The notes beneath the pieces were generated by a model that was not told where the DNA came from, ran no database searches, and worked only from the letters and a program-made list of their open reading frames with translations. Positions 22,084-28,991 of a DNA stretch of 28,991 nucleotides are shown one piece after another. How positions within the stretch are numbered: the first letter of the stretch is position 1; the number at the start of each line of letters is the position of its first letter. A program made the translations under genes and the position numbers. Source of the stretch: CAZTCJ01 sp964612085 (GTDB taxonomy: Bacteria; Pseudomonadota; Alphaproteobacteria; JAJFIK01); the NCBI GenBank assembly GCA_964612085.1, contig CAZTCJ010000047.1, positions 1 to 28,991 of the forward strand, given 5' to 3'.

Positions 22084-22895
22084 GCACAGCGGACGAAACC
22101 CAGGACGAGATCGAAGCGAGCCGCGCGCCGCTGATGGATCATCTGATCGAGCTGCGCAGCCGCCTGGTCAAGGCGCTGATCGCTTTCGCTGTTGCTTTCG
22201 CCGCCTGCTTCTATTTCGCCGAAGACATTTACGGGGTGTTGATCCAGCCCTTGGCCCAGGCGCTTGACGGCGAGGAAGGGCGGCGGATGATCTTCACCGC
22301 GCCCCAGGAAGCCTTCTTCACCTATATGTGGGTGGCCGTGTTCTCCGGCCTGTGTCTGGCCTTTCCCATCGTGGCGGCGCAAATCTGGTGGTTCATCGCG
22401 CCGGGTCTTTACAAGAACGAGCGGGGCGCGATCCTGCCCTTCATCCTGGCGACGCCGATCCTGTTCGGCCTTGGCGTGTCGCTGGTGCATTTCTTCATCA
22501 TGCCGACGGCGCTGGAGTTCTTTCTGAGCTATGAGACCCAGGGCGGCGAAGGCACCCTGCCCATCGTGTCGGAGACCCGGGTCAGCGAATATCTGGGGCT
22601 GTCCATGACGCTGATGTTCGCCTTCGGGCTGGCCTTCCAGTTGCCGGTGCTGCTGACGCTGATGGGCCGGGTCGGGCTCGTTTCGGCGGCGACCCTCAGG
22701 AAACAGCGCAAATACGCCATTGTCGGCATTTTCGCGGCGGCGGCTCTGATGACGCCGCCTGATCCCATGAGCCAGATCGGCCTGGGGGTCGCGGTCATCC
22801 TGCTTTACGAGATTTCGATCTTCGCGGTGGCCAGTATCGAGCGCAAACGGGCTCAAGCCGAGCCCGAGGAAAGCGCAGAACCCTCCCAATCCTGA
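22080..22895 (+). CDS. tatC: Sec-independent translocase subunit TatC
   Basis: The 271-residue inner-membrane receptor has six predicted helices. The N-terminal signature PLMDHLIELRSRLVKAL (about residues 17-33) leads into helix 1, and the conserved IFTAPQEAFFTYMWVA segment (about 70-85) starts helix 2. The FIAPGLYKNERGAILPFI motif lies around 104-121 and contains the family's conserved FxxPGL and E-R residues. TatC recognises twin-arginine signal peptides. The gene is coupled to tatB; serS follows after 84 bases. Confidence 0.96.
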   Translation: MSTADETQDEIEASRAPLMDHLIELRSRLVKALIAFAVAFAACFYFAEDIYGVLIQPLAQALDGEEGRRMIFTAPQEAFFTYMWVAVFSGLCLAFPIVAAQIWWFIAPGLYKNERGAILPFILATPILFGLGVSLVHFFIMPTALEFFLSYETQGGEGTLPIVSETRVSEYLGLSMTLMFAFGLAFQLPVLLTLMGRVGLVSAATLRKQRKYAIVGIFAAAALMTPPDPMSQIGLGVAVILLYEISIFAVASIERKRAQAEPEESAEPSQS

Positions 22896-22915
22896 CGCCG
22901 GTGGACGCCGACACC

Positions 22916-22935
22916 CGCCCGTCGTATACCGGGCG
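22916..22935 (+). promoter_or_regulatory. Stem-loop in the tatC-serS interval
   Basis: CGCCCG (22916-22921) and CGGGCG (22930-22935) pair around an eight-base loop. A run of six Ts occurs 15 bases further on (22950-22955). The distance is too long for a standard terminator; it may be a partial attenuator or chance. Confidence 0.25.
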
Positions 22936-22979
22936 CGGATTCCTGCACGTTTTTTCCTTTCTGAAGACGGTTTAAGTCC

Positions 22980-24263
22980 ATGTTCGACATCAAATTCATT
23001 CGCGACCATCCGGACGCGTTCGACGCCGGTCTCGCCAGGCGCGGCCTTCCTCCGCAGGCGGAAAAAGTCCTTGAGATCGACAAACGCCTGCGGGACGTGA
23101 TCGCCGAGACCCAGGAGGCCCAGACCGCGCGCAACGAGGCGTCCAAGGAGATCGGCAAGGCCAAGGCCGGCGGCGACAATAGCGGCGCGGAAAAAATGAT
23201 CCAGGAAGTGGCGCGCCTCAAGGCCAAGATCCAGGACGGCGAGGAAAAGGAACGCCTCCTGAACGAAGAGATTCGCGCGTTTCTCTCCGCGCTTCCCAAT
23301 CTGCCTGCGGAGGATGTGCCCGACGGCGAGGACGAGGCCGCCAATGTGGAGCACCACAAGGTAGGTGAGCCGCGCGGCCGAAACTTTCCCGCGAAAGAGC
23401 ATTTCGAGATCGGCGAAGCCTTGGGTCTGATGGATTTCGAGACGGCAGCGAAAATCTCGGGCAGCCGCTTCGTCCTGCTGAAAGGCCAGTTGGCGCGCAT
23501 GGAACGGGCGCTTGCCAATTTCATGCTCGATATCCATACGACCGAGTTCGGCTATACGGAAACGGCGCCGCCCTTCCTGGTGCGCGACGATGCGGCCTAT
23601 GGCACGGCGCAACTGCCGAAATTCACCGAAGACCTGTTCCACACGGACAATGGCTTCTGGCTCATCCCCACGGCGGAAGTGCCGCTCACCAATATCGTCC
23701 GTGAGCAGATCCTGAACGAAGAAGATCTGCCCTTGCGCTTTACCGCCTTCACGCCCTGCTTCCGCAGCGAGGCGGGCTCGGCGGGCAAGGACACGCGCGG
23801 CATGATCCGCCTGCACCAGTTCCCCAAGGTGGAATTGGTCAGCATCACGCGGCCGGAAGATTCCGATGCCGAACATGAGCGCATGCTGGGTTGCGCCGAG
23901 GAGATCCTCAAACGCCTCGATATCGCCTATCGCGTCATGACCTTGTGTTCGGGCGATATGGGCTTTGCCGCGCGCCGCACCTTCGATATCGAGGTCTGGC
24001 TGCCTGGCCAGGATACCTATCGCGAGATTTCAAGCTGTTCCGTCTGCGGCGATTTCCAGGCCCGGCGCATGAACGCGCGCTATCGCCCAACGGAAGGCAA
24101 GGGCACGCGCTTCGTTCATACCCTGAACGGCTCAGGGCTCGCCATCGGGCGGACCATGATCGCCATCATCGAGAATTATCAGCAGGAAGACGGCAGCGTG
24201 GCCATACCGGAAGCGCTCCAACCCTATATGGGCGGCTTGAAGGAGATCACGCTGAATGACTGA
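22980..24263 (+). CDS. serS: Seryl-tRNA synthetase
   Basis: This 427-residue class II synthetase charges tRNA-Ser and tRNA-Sec. The N-terminal part (about 1-110) is the antiparallel coiled-coil arm that grips the long variable arm of tRNA-Ser, here Lys/Glu/Ala-rich. The catalytic core shows TAEVPL (about 234-239), motif 2 in CFRSEAGSAGKDTRGMIRLH (about 260-279) and motif 3 in GSGLAIGRTMIAIIENYQ (about 383-400). Length and motifs are normal. The last eight bases overlap the start of surE. Confidence 0.97.
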   Translation: MFDIKFIRDHPDAFDAGLARRGLPPQAEKVLEIDKRLRDVIAETQEAQTARNEASKEIGKAKAGGDNSGAEKMIQEVARLKAKIQDGEEKERLLNEEIRAFLSALPNLPAEDVPDGEDEAANVEHHKVGEPRGRNFPAKEHFEIGEALGLMDFETAAKISGSRFVLLKGQLARMERALANFMLDIHTTEFGYTETAPPFLVRDDAAYGTAQLPKFTEDLFHTDNGFWLIPTAEVPLTNIVREQILNEEDLPLRFTAFTPCFRSEAGSAGKDTRGMIRLHQFPKVELVSITRPEDSDAEHERMLGCAEEILKRLDIAYRVMTLCSGDMGFAARRTFDIEVWLPGQDTYREISSCSVCGDFQARRMNARYRPTEGKGTRFVHTLNGSGLAIGRTMIAIIENYQQEDGSVAIPEALQPYMGGLKEITLND

Positions 24264-25077
24264 ACGCTCACATCCGGCGCCGTTGAGGCCGCATCTTCGG
24301 ATCCTTCTGACCAATGACGACGGCATCAACGCGCCGGGCCTGGTAGCTCTGGAGAAGATCGCCCGCGCGCTTTCCGACGATGTCTGGATCGTCGCGCCTG
24401 AATTCGAACAAAGCGGCATGTCCCGGGCCCTGACGATCCATTCGCCCTTGCGCGTGCGCGAGCTGGACGAGCGCCGCTTCGCCGTCACCGGCACGCCCAC
24501 CGACTGCATCGCCATGGCGGCGCGCCATCTGATGAAGGACCGGATCCCGGATCTGGTGCTTTCGGGCGTCAACCGGGGCTCCAACATCGCCGATGACGTG
24601 ACCTATTCCGGTACGGTGGCGGGCGCCATGGAAGGCACGGTGGTGGGCGTCAAATCCATCGCCATGAGCCAGGCCATCGGCTTTTCCGGCAGCCCGGAAA
24701 TTCAGTGGGCGACCGGTGAGAAATACGGACCGTCCGTGGTTTGCGCGCTGCTGGACCGGCCCTGGCCCAAAGGCATTCTGTGGAATGTCAACTTTCCGGA
24801 TGTACCACCGGACAGGGTGGAGCGGTTCGAAATTACCCGCCAAGGGCGCCGGGACGTAAACAATTTGTTTATAGACGCGCGCCAGGATGCCCGTGGCGTT
24901 CCGTATTACTGGGTTGGGTTCGAGCGCAAACTGTCCAATCCTCCGGAAGGGACGGATTTGCGGGCGATCTATGAGGGTCGGATTTCCGCGACCCCGCTCC
25001 ATCTGGATCTGACGGCGGTCGATCTTGTGGACGATGCCGCCCAGGCCTTGAACGGCACGCCGCCCTGGGTTGGTTAA
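24256..25077 (+). CDS. surE: 5'/3'-nucleotidase SurE (survival protein)
   Basis: The 273-residue metal-dependent phosphatase acts on nucleoside monophosphates and short polyphosphate in characterised members, and is linked to stationary-phase survival. The metal-binding LLTNDDGINAPG is at about 17-28, with the Asp pair at 21-22. The PEFEQSGMSRALT loop is near 49-61, and SGVNRGSNIADDVTYSGTVA is near 108-127. The start codon lies inside the serS 3' end (8-base overlap). The serS-surE-pcm-nlpD-like order is common in alphaproteobacteria and resembles the surE-pcm-nlpD cluster of enterobacteria. Confidence 0.95.
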   Translation: MTERSHPAPLRPHLRILLTNDDGINAPGLVALEKIARALSDDVWIVAPEFEQSGMSRALTIHSPLRVRELDERRFAVTGTPTDCIAMAARHLMKDRIPDLVLSGVNRGSNIADDVTYSGTVAGAMEGTVVGVKSIAMSQAIGFSGSPEIQWATGEKYGPSVVCALLDRPWPKGILWNVNFPDVPPDRVERFEITRQGRRDVNNLFIDARQDARGVPYYWVGFERKLSNPPEGTDLRAIYEGRISATPLHLDLTAVDLVDDAAQALNGTPPWVG

Positions 25078-25142
25078 GGGGCTGATCGGAAAACGGCAGG
25101 GGTGTCGTTCGTCCGGACAGGCATCAGGCGTGTGGGAGTACC

Positions 25143-25838
25143 ATGAGTTCAAGAGCGTTGGGGGACGTCCGCCGGTTTTGCGAAGAAGATGAGGGCTTGG
25201 GACCGGAAGCAGGCGCGATCCGCCTGCTGATGGCCGTGCGCCGGGCCGGTTTCACCGATACCCGCATTCTGTCCGTCCTCGAACGGGTGCCGCGCGGCCT
25301 CTTCGTGCCTGACGTGTTCGGCGCCCAGGCCTTCGACGACAATGCGCTTCCCATCGAATGCGGCCAGACCATCAGCCAGCCCTCCGTGGTGGCGCTGATG
25401 ACGGCCGCCTTGGAAGTGGGGCCGCGCCACAAGGTGCTCGAAGTGGGCACGGGCTCGGGCTATCAGACGGCCGTCCTGGCCCAGCTTGCACGGCGCGTTT
25501 ACACACTTGAACGGTATCGGACTCTTTTACGCCAGGCTGAACGGCGTTTTAACGTTTTGGATCTTCATACTGTGGTCACGCGCCTGGGAGACGGGTGCAA
25601 AGGCTGGCCGGAACAGGCGCCTTTCGACCGCATTATCGTGACGGCGGCGGGCGAAGAGGTGCCTCTGGCCTTGACCGAACAATTGCGGCCCGGCGGTATC
25701 CTGGTGATCCCCGTTGGGCCGGAATTCGGCATGCAGAGCCTGAAGAAAGTCGTCCGGACCGAGACGGGTCTGGAAGAGACGGATCTGGGCCCTGTGCGTT
25801 TCGTGCCCCTGGTGGAAGGGCTGGCACGCGGCGCGTAA
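25143..25838 (+). CDS. pcm: Protein-L-isoaspartate O-methyltransferase (canonical)
   Basis: The 231-residue cytosolic enzyme methylates isoaspartyl residues to start repair of aged proteins. The family-defining GQTISQPS segment is at about 74-81, and SAM motif I (VLEVGTGSGYQTAV) is at about 98-111. GGAG is only a few bases from the ATG. It follows surE by 65 bases and precedes the LysM/M23 gene, a conserved stress-survival grouping. Compare the divergent paralogue at 306-959, which lacks GQTISQP. Confidence 0.95.
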   Translation: MSSRALGDVRRFCEEDEGLGPEAGAIRLLMAVRRAGFTDTRILSVLERVPRGLFVPDVFGAQAFDDNALPIECGQTISQPSVVALMTAALEVGPRHKVLEVGTGSGYQTAVLAQLARRVYTLERYRTLLRQAERRFNVLDLHTVVTRLGDGCKGWPEQAPFDRIIVTAAGEEVPLALTEQLRPGGILVIPVGPEFGMQSLKKVVRTETGLEETDLGPVRFVPLVEGLARGA

Positions 25839-25901
25839 AGCCTGACCTGACCCGCTCCCCGGTGTGCCTTTGGTCTGTTACGGAGGCACGCGAGACCAGC
25901 C

Positions 25902-26909
25902 ATGCAACGGTTACCTGAGTCGGGGGGCGTGGGGAAAGCAGGGGTACGGAACAGTTTCTTCGGGCTGGCGGGCTTGTGCCTGGCAGCCTGCGCCGGGCCG
26001 GTCTATCCGGTCCATCCGATCGATACCAATCCGACCGTCACGGTGCGCCCGGGCGACACCTATTTCGCCCTTGCCCGGCGCTATGCCGTGTCCGTGGACG
26101 AACTGATCACCTGGAACCGGGCCGAGCCGCCGTTCACGCTCTATCCCGGCGATGTGCTGGTGCTGCCCAAGCCTATCAAGCACAAGGTGCGCTATGGCGA
26201 GACGCTATACGCCATCGCCGACCGCTACAAGGTGGACCACGACCGGCTGGCGCGGGTGAACAGCTTGCGCCATCCGGGCTTCCTGGTGCCGGGCACCGAA
26301 CTCGATATTCCGCGCACGGGCGAGCGGACCGATCTGCCGTCCGTGCGCAAGGAAAACGGACAGATCGTCGCGCTCCCTGCGCCCGCGCCCGATGTGGCCC
26401 ATCCGGTGGCCCGCCCTCAGCGCACGGCGCGGGGCCGGGGACCGGCGCGCTGGACCGGCGCGCCCGCACCGGCGGTCAAGCGCAAGGCGGTGGCCTATTC
26501 CTCCAAGCGGATGGCGTCCGTGCCGCGCCTCAATCTCATGTGGCCGGTGGACGGCAAGGTGATCTCCCCCTACGGATCGAACCGCCGGGGCGTGGTCAAT
26601 GACGGCATCAATATCGCCGTGCCCCAGGGCACGCCCGTGCGCGCGGCGGCCACCGGCATCGTCATCTACAAGGGCAATCTGGTGCCGGGTTTCGGCAAGC
26701 TGATCCTGGTGCAGCATGACCGGGATCACGTGACCGCTTACGGCCATCTGTCCCGCTACGAGGTGAACGAAGGCGAGCGGGTGATCGGCGGCCAGACCAT
26801 CGGACGTTCGGGCAGTACGGGCAATGTGGACGCGCCCCAGCTTCACTTCGAAGTGCGCCGGGGCGTCAAGCCGGTGAACCCGATGCCCTATCTGGGCGCG
26901 CGGTCGTAA
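25902..26909 (+). CDS. NlpD-like lipoprotein with two LysM domains and a degenerate M23 domain
   Basis: This 335-residue lipoprotein has a lipobox LAAC with Cys30. Two LysM peptidoglycan-binding domains follow (about 46-93, VRPGDTYFALARRY, and about 96-135, VRYGETLYAIADRY). A basic Pro/Arg linker leads to a LytM/M23 fold (about 213-330). The metal ligands are lost: the usual HxGxD stretch reads NDGINIAV, and the HxH before FE reads QLHFEV. Like E. coli NlpD it is therefore probably an activator of wall amidases in cell separation and not a peptidase. It follows surE and pcm, matching the enterobacterial nlpD neighbourhood. Confidence 0.92.
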   Translation: MQRLPESGGVGKAGVRNSFFGLAGLCLAACAGPVYPVHPIDTNPTVTVRPGDTYFALARRYAVSVDELITWNRAEPPFTLYPGDVLVLPKPIKHKVRYGETLYAIADRYKVDHDRLARVNSLRHPGFLVPGTELDIPRTGERTDLPSVRKENGQIVALPAPAPDVAHPVARPQRTARGRGPARWTGAPAPAVKRKAVAYSSKRMASVPRLNLMWPVDGKVISPYGSNRRGVVNDGINIAVPQGTPVRAAATGIVIYKGNLVPGFGKLILVQHDRDHVTAYGHLSRYEVNEGERVIGGQTIGRSGSTGNVDAPQLHFEVRRGVKPVNPMPYLGARS

Positions 26910-26992
26910 AGAGGCGCTTGGTGTAACGGTGCGTCCCTTGTTTTGGTCTCTTGCTTTCGGCACACTTTCGCCGCGAGCAGGGGACCAAGGCG

Positions 26993-28991
26993 ATGACTGT
27001 CGATCGTGTCAGAGGAGGGCTGTTGGCGCTGGCGCTGATGACCGGCGCCGCGTCGGCGCAGGCGCAGGATGAGCCGTCCCGCGCCGCGACCCAAGGCGAG
27101 TGCAGTCCCATCGTGATTGAGACCGGCGGCACCGTCGATATCGACATTTCCTGTCCCACCGGTCTGTCGGAGCGCCAGCTTGGTCTGATCGTCGAAGCGA
27201 TTGAAGCCAATCGCGGGGTGCCCGCGGAGCAGTTCGAGGATCTGGCGGGCCGCTTCGGGGTCACGCAACAGGCACTCAGAACCTTCTTTACCCTGATGGG
27301 CGAGGAAAATGTGCCTATTGGCGAGCTGGACGCGACGCTGCGCGAGATCGCCCAGCGCCACCAGCAACTGCTCGCGAGACTCGACCGGATCGAAAGCAAC
27401 GATCCGGAGATCGCGTCCCTGAAGACCCAGGCCCGCGCCGCCATCGAGACCGGCGAGTACGACCGCGCCGACGGCTTCTTGAGACAGGCGCAGGATGCGG
27501 AACTGGCCGCGCTGAAACGGCTTCAGGACAGGGCGAGCCAACTCCAGGCCCGGATCGACGCGCGGGCCCGTGGCGCCATGGACATCCTCTACGAGCGCGC
27601 CGGTCTGGCCGAGGCGCGCTTCCGCTACCGGGACGCGGCGGCGCTTTACCGTCAGGCGGCGGAGCTTGCGCCGCAGAGCCGCCCGCTCGACCGGGCCAAC
27701 GCACTTCAACGGCAAGGACGGGCTTTCCTGGACGGCGGGTTTTATCAGGAAGCGACCGGTCCGCTTGAGACCGCCCTCTCCGTGTTCGAGACCGCCTCAG
27801 GTCCTGCGGCGCCCGACACGGGCCGCGCGCTCACGGATCTGGCCATGGTTTACGAGGCCCAAGGACAGTATGCGAGGGCTGAGACACTTTTCGAGCGCGC
27901 CCTTGCCGTCGCGGAGGACAGTCTGGGGCCGGAGGATCCCGATACCGGTGCAGCGCTCAACAATCTCGCCCGCCTTTACCAGATCCAAGGTCGTTTCGCC
28001 GATGCTGAGCCGCTGTTCGAGCGCGCGATTGCGATCGCCGAAACGGTGCCTGGTCCGGACCGGCCGGAAATGGGATTGCAACTCAACAATCTGGCTGAGC
28101 TTTATCAGGCACAAGGGCGTTATGAGGAGGCGGAGCCGCTTTATGAACGGGCGCGGGCGATCCTGGAACGGACGCTTGGGGAGACTCACCTCCATGTCAG
28201 TGTTGTCCTGAACAATCTGGCCTTGCTTTATGGGGATCAGGGCCGGTTTCGGGAGGCCGAGCCAATTTTTAACCGGGCGCTGGCGATCGCGGAGCGCTCT
28301 CTCGGTCCGGATCATCCGGTCACCGCCCAGCAGATCATCAACCTGGCGCTGCTCTACTACGGTCAAGGCCGGTTCGACGAAGCCGAACCGCTCATCATCC
28401 GGGCCCGGAAGGCTCTGGAGACGCGGCTCAGCGCCGATCATCCGGACACCGGTCTGGCGCTCAATAATCTGGCCGGACTTTACCGTGCCCAAGGCCGCTA
28501 TAATGAGGCCGAGCCCCTCGCGCGCCGCTCCCTGGAGATCGCCGAGCGCATTTATGGCCCCCGTCACCCGCAAACGGCCGTTCGTTTGAACAATCTCGCG
28601 GGCGTCTATCAGGACCAGAAACGCTACGCGGAGGCCGAGCCGCTTTATCGACGGGCCCTGGCGATCACCGAGGACGCACTCGGCCCGACCCATCCCGACA
28701 CGGCGATCCGGGCCAATAATCTCGGCCTGCTTTACCATCTTCAAGGGCGCCCCAGGGACGCCGAGCCGCTGTTTGTGCGGGCCCTGGCCATCGCGGATGT
28801 GGCGCTGGATCCGGGCCATCCGGACATCGCCGTTTGGCTCAGCAATCTGGGCTTTCTCTATGAGGACGAGGGCCGCTTCGCCGAGGCGGAACCTTTGTAC
28901 GAACGGGCGCTCGCGATCTTCGAGACGGCGCTAGGCCCGGATCACCGGGACACGCGGTATATCCGGCAGACATTGGCGCGGTTGCGCGCCG
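26993..28991 (+). CDS. Secreted tetratricopeptide-repeat protein (kinesin-light-chain type TPRs), 3' end outside the window
   Basis: The ATG at 26993 opens a frame that stays open for 666 codons to the window edge. A signal peptide (MTVDRVRGGLLALALMTGAA, cleavage near SAQA) is followed by a short domain with two cysteines (C..ISC, about residues 41-57). Next comes a helical region with RHQQLLARLDRIESNDPEIA and Ala/Glu-rich helices (about 110-200), then irregular TPRs (about 190-275). From residue 276 there are nine consecutive 42-residue TPRs of the form LNNLAxLYxxQGRYxEAEPLYERALAI. The N-terminal layout resembles TPR proteins widespread in alphaproteobacteria; function and partners are unknown. 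Whether a C-terminal effector domain follows cannot be seen. Confidence 0.85.
   Translation, partial: MTVDRVRGGLLALALMTGAASAQAQDEPSRAATQGECSPIVIETGGTVDIDISCPTGLSERQLGLIVEAIEANRGVPAEQFEDLAGRFGVTQQALRTFFTLMGEENVPIGELDATLREIAQRHQQLLARLDRIESNDPEIASLKTQARAAIETGEYDRADGFLRQAQDAELAALKRLQDRASQLQARIDARARGAMDILYERAGLAEARFRYRDAAALYRQAAELAPQSRPLDRANALQRQGRAFLDGGFYQEATGPLETALSVFETASGPAAPDTGRALTDLAMVYEAQGQYARAETLFERALAVAEDSLGPEDPDTGAALNNLARLYQIQGRFADAEPLFERAIAIAETVPGPDRPEMGLQLNNLAELYQAQGRYEEAEPLYERARAILERTLGETHLHVSVVLNNLALLYGDQGRFREAEPIFNRALAIAERSLGPDHPVTAQQIINLALLYYGQGRFDEAEPLIIRARKALETRLSADHPDTGLALNNLAGLYRAQGRYNEAEPLARRSLEIAERIYGPRHPQTAVRLNNLAGVYQDQKRYAEAEPLYRRALAITEDALGPTHPDTAIRANNLGLLYHLQGRPRDAEPLFVRALAIADVALDPGHPDIAVWLSNLGFLYEDEGRFAEAEPLYERALAIFETALGPDHRDTRYIRQTLARLRA
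27818..28951 (+). repeat. Tandem 126-base coding repeats (nine 42-residue TPRs)
   Basis: Nine in-frame units of exactly 126 bases encode TPRs with conserved NNLA, QGR and AEPL positions and a terminal LGPDHPD-type turn. Unit length does not vary across all nine copies. Units differ clearly at the DNA level, so this is an old duplication series maintained by selection and not a recent expansion. Confidence 0.85.

Noticed and set aside
27818..28951. Regular 126-base repeats as a CRISPR or satellite array
   Set aside because: The repeats are in frame, encode TPRs and diverge at silent sites; there are no spacers.

Overview
The window looks like a chromosomal segment from a free-living, GC-rich alphaproteobacterium. 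The main evidence is popZ next to tolC and valS, and the order erpA / dgt / SPOR protein / nagZ / scpA / scpB / tatABC / serS / surE / pcm / LysM-M23, which is a familiar alphaproteobacterial neighbourhood. I cannot place it below class level. There are no phage, transposon or CRISPR signatures.

Layout. (1) 1-2595: a partial tRNA-Cys on the minus strand, then a PCMT-like methyltransferase with a good sigma70-type promoter, and a TolC outer-membrane channel. (2) 2596-7269: a structured leader, popZ with a strong terminator, valS (with a 10-N assembly gap that almost certainly hides more than 10 bases), and a translationally coupled Sel1-repeat protein. (3) 7270-9648, minus strand: erpA, a seven-motif FG-GAP/VCBS propeller and xthA. 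(4) 9757-15868, plus strand: dgt, a 56-codon orphan ORF and a dyad-rich non-coding stretch where argS is often found in relatives, then the SPOR protein, nagZ, scpA and scpB. (5) 15902-19971, minus strand: a TetR / lipoprotein membrane-fusion / ABC ATPase / ABC-2 permease operon whose genes overlap by ATGA, followed by a small two-helix membrane protein. A lone Fe3+-type ABC ATPase diverges from it. This block interrupts the scpB-tatA neighbourhood. (6) 21294-26909, plus strand: tatA, tatB, tatC, serS, surE, pcm and a NlpD-like LysM/degenerate-M23 lipoprotein. (7) 26993 to the end: a secreted protein with nine or more 42-residue TPRs, cut by the window edge.

Themes. Much of the window serves the envelope and cell cycle: TolC export, PopZ polar organisation, NagZ wall recycling, SPOR and NlpD-like division factors, ScpAB chromosome condensation and Tat export. 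The rest is core translation and repair (ValS, SerS, tRNA-Cys, XthA, Pcm, Dgt, ErpA). The efflux operon could use the TolC-family channel encoded in the same window.

I did not find a convincing wholly new multi-gene system. The observations most worth checking are the TetR promoter (operator inside the -35/-10 spacer and an apparently leaderless transcript), the dyad-dense argS-less region at 10993-11713, the perfect 20-bp palindrome between tatA and tatB, and the valS gap.
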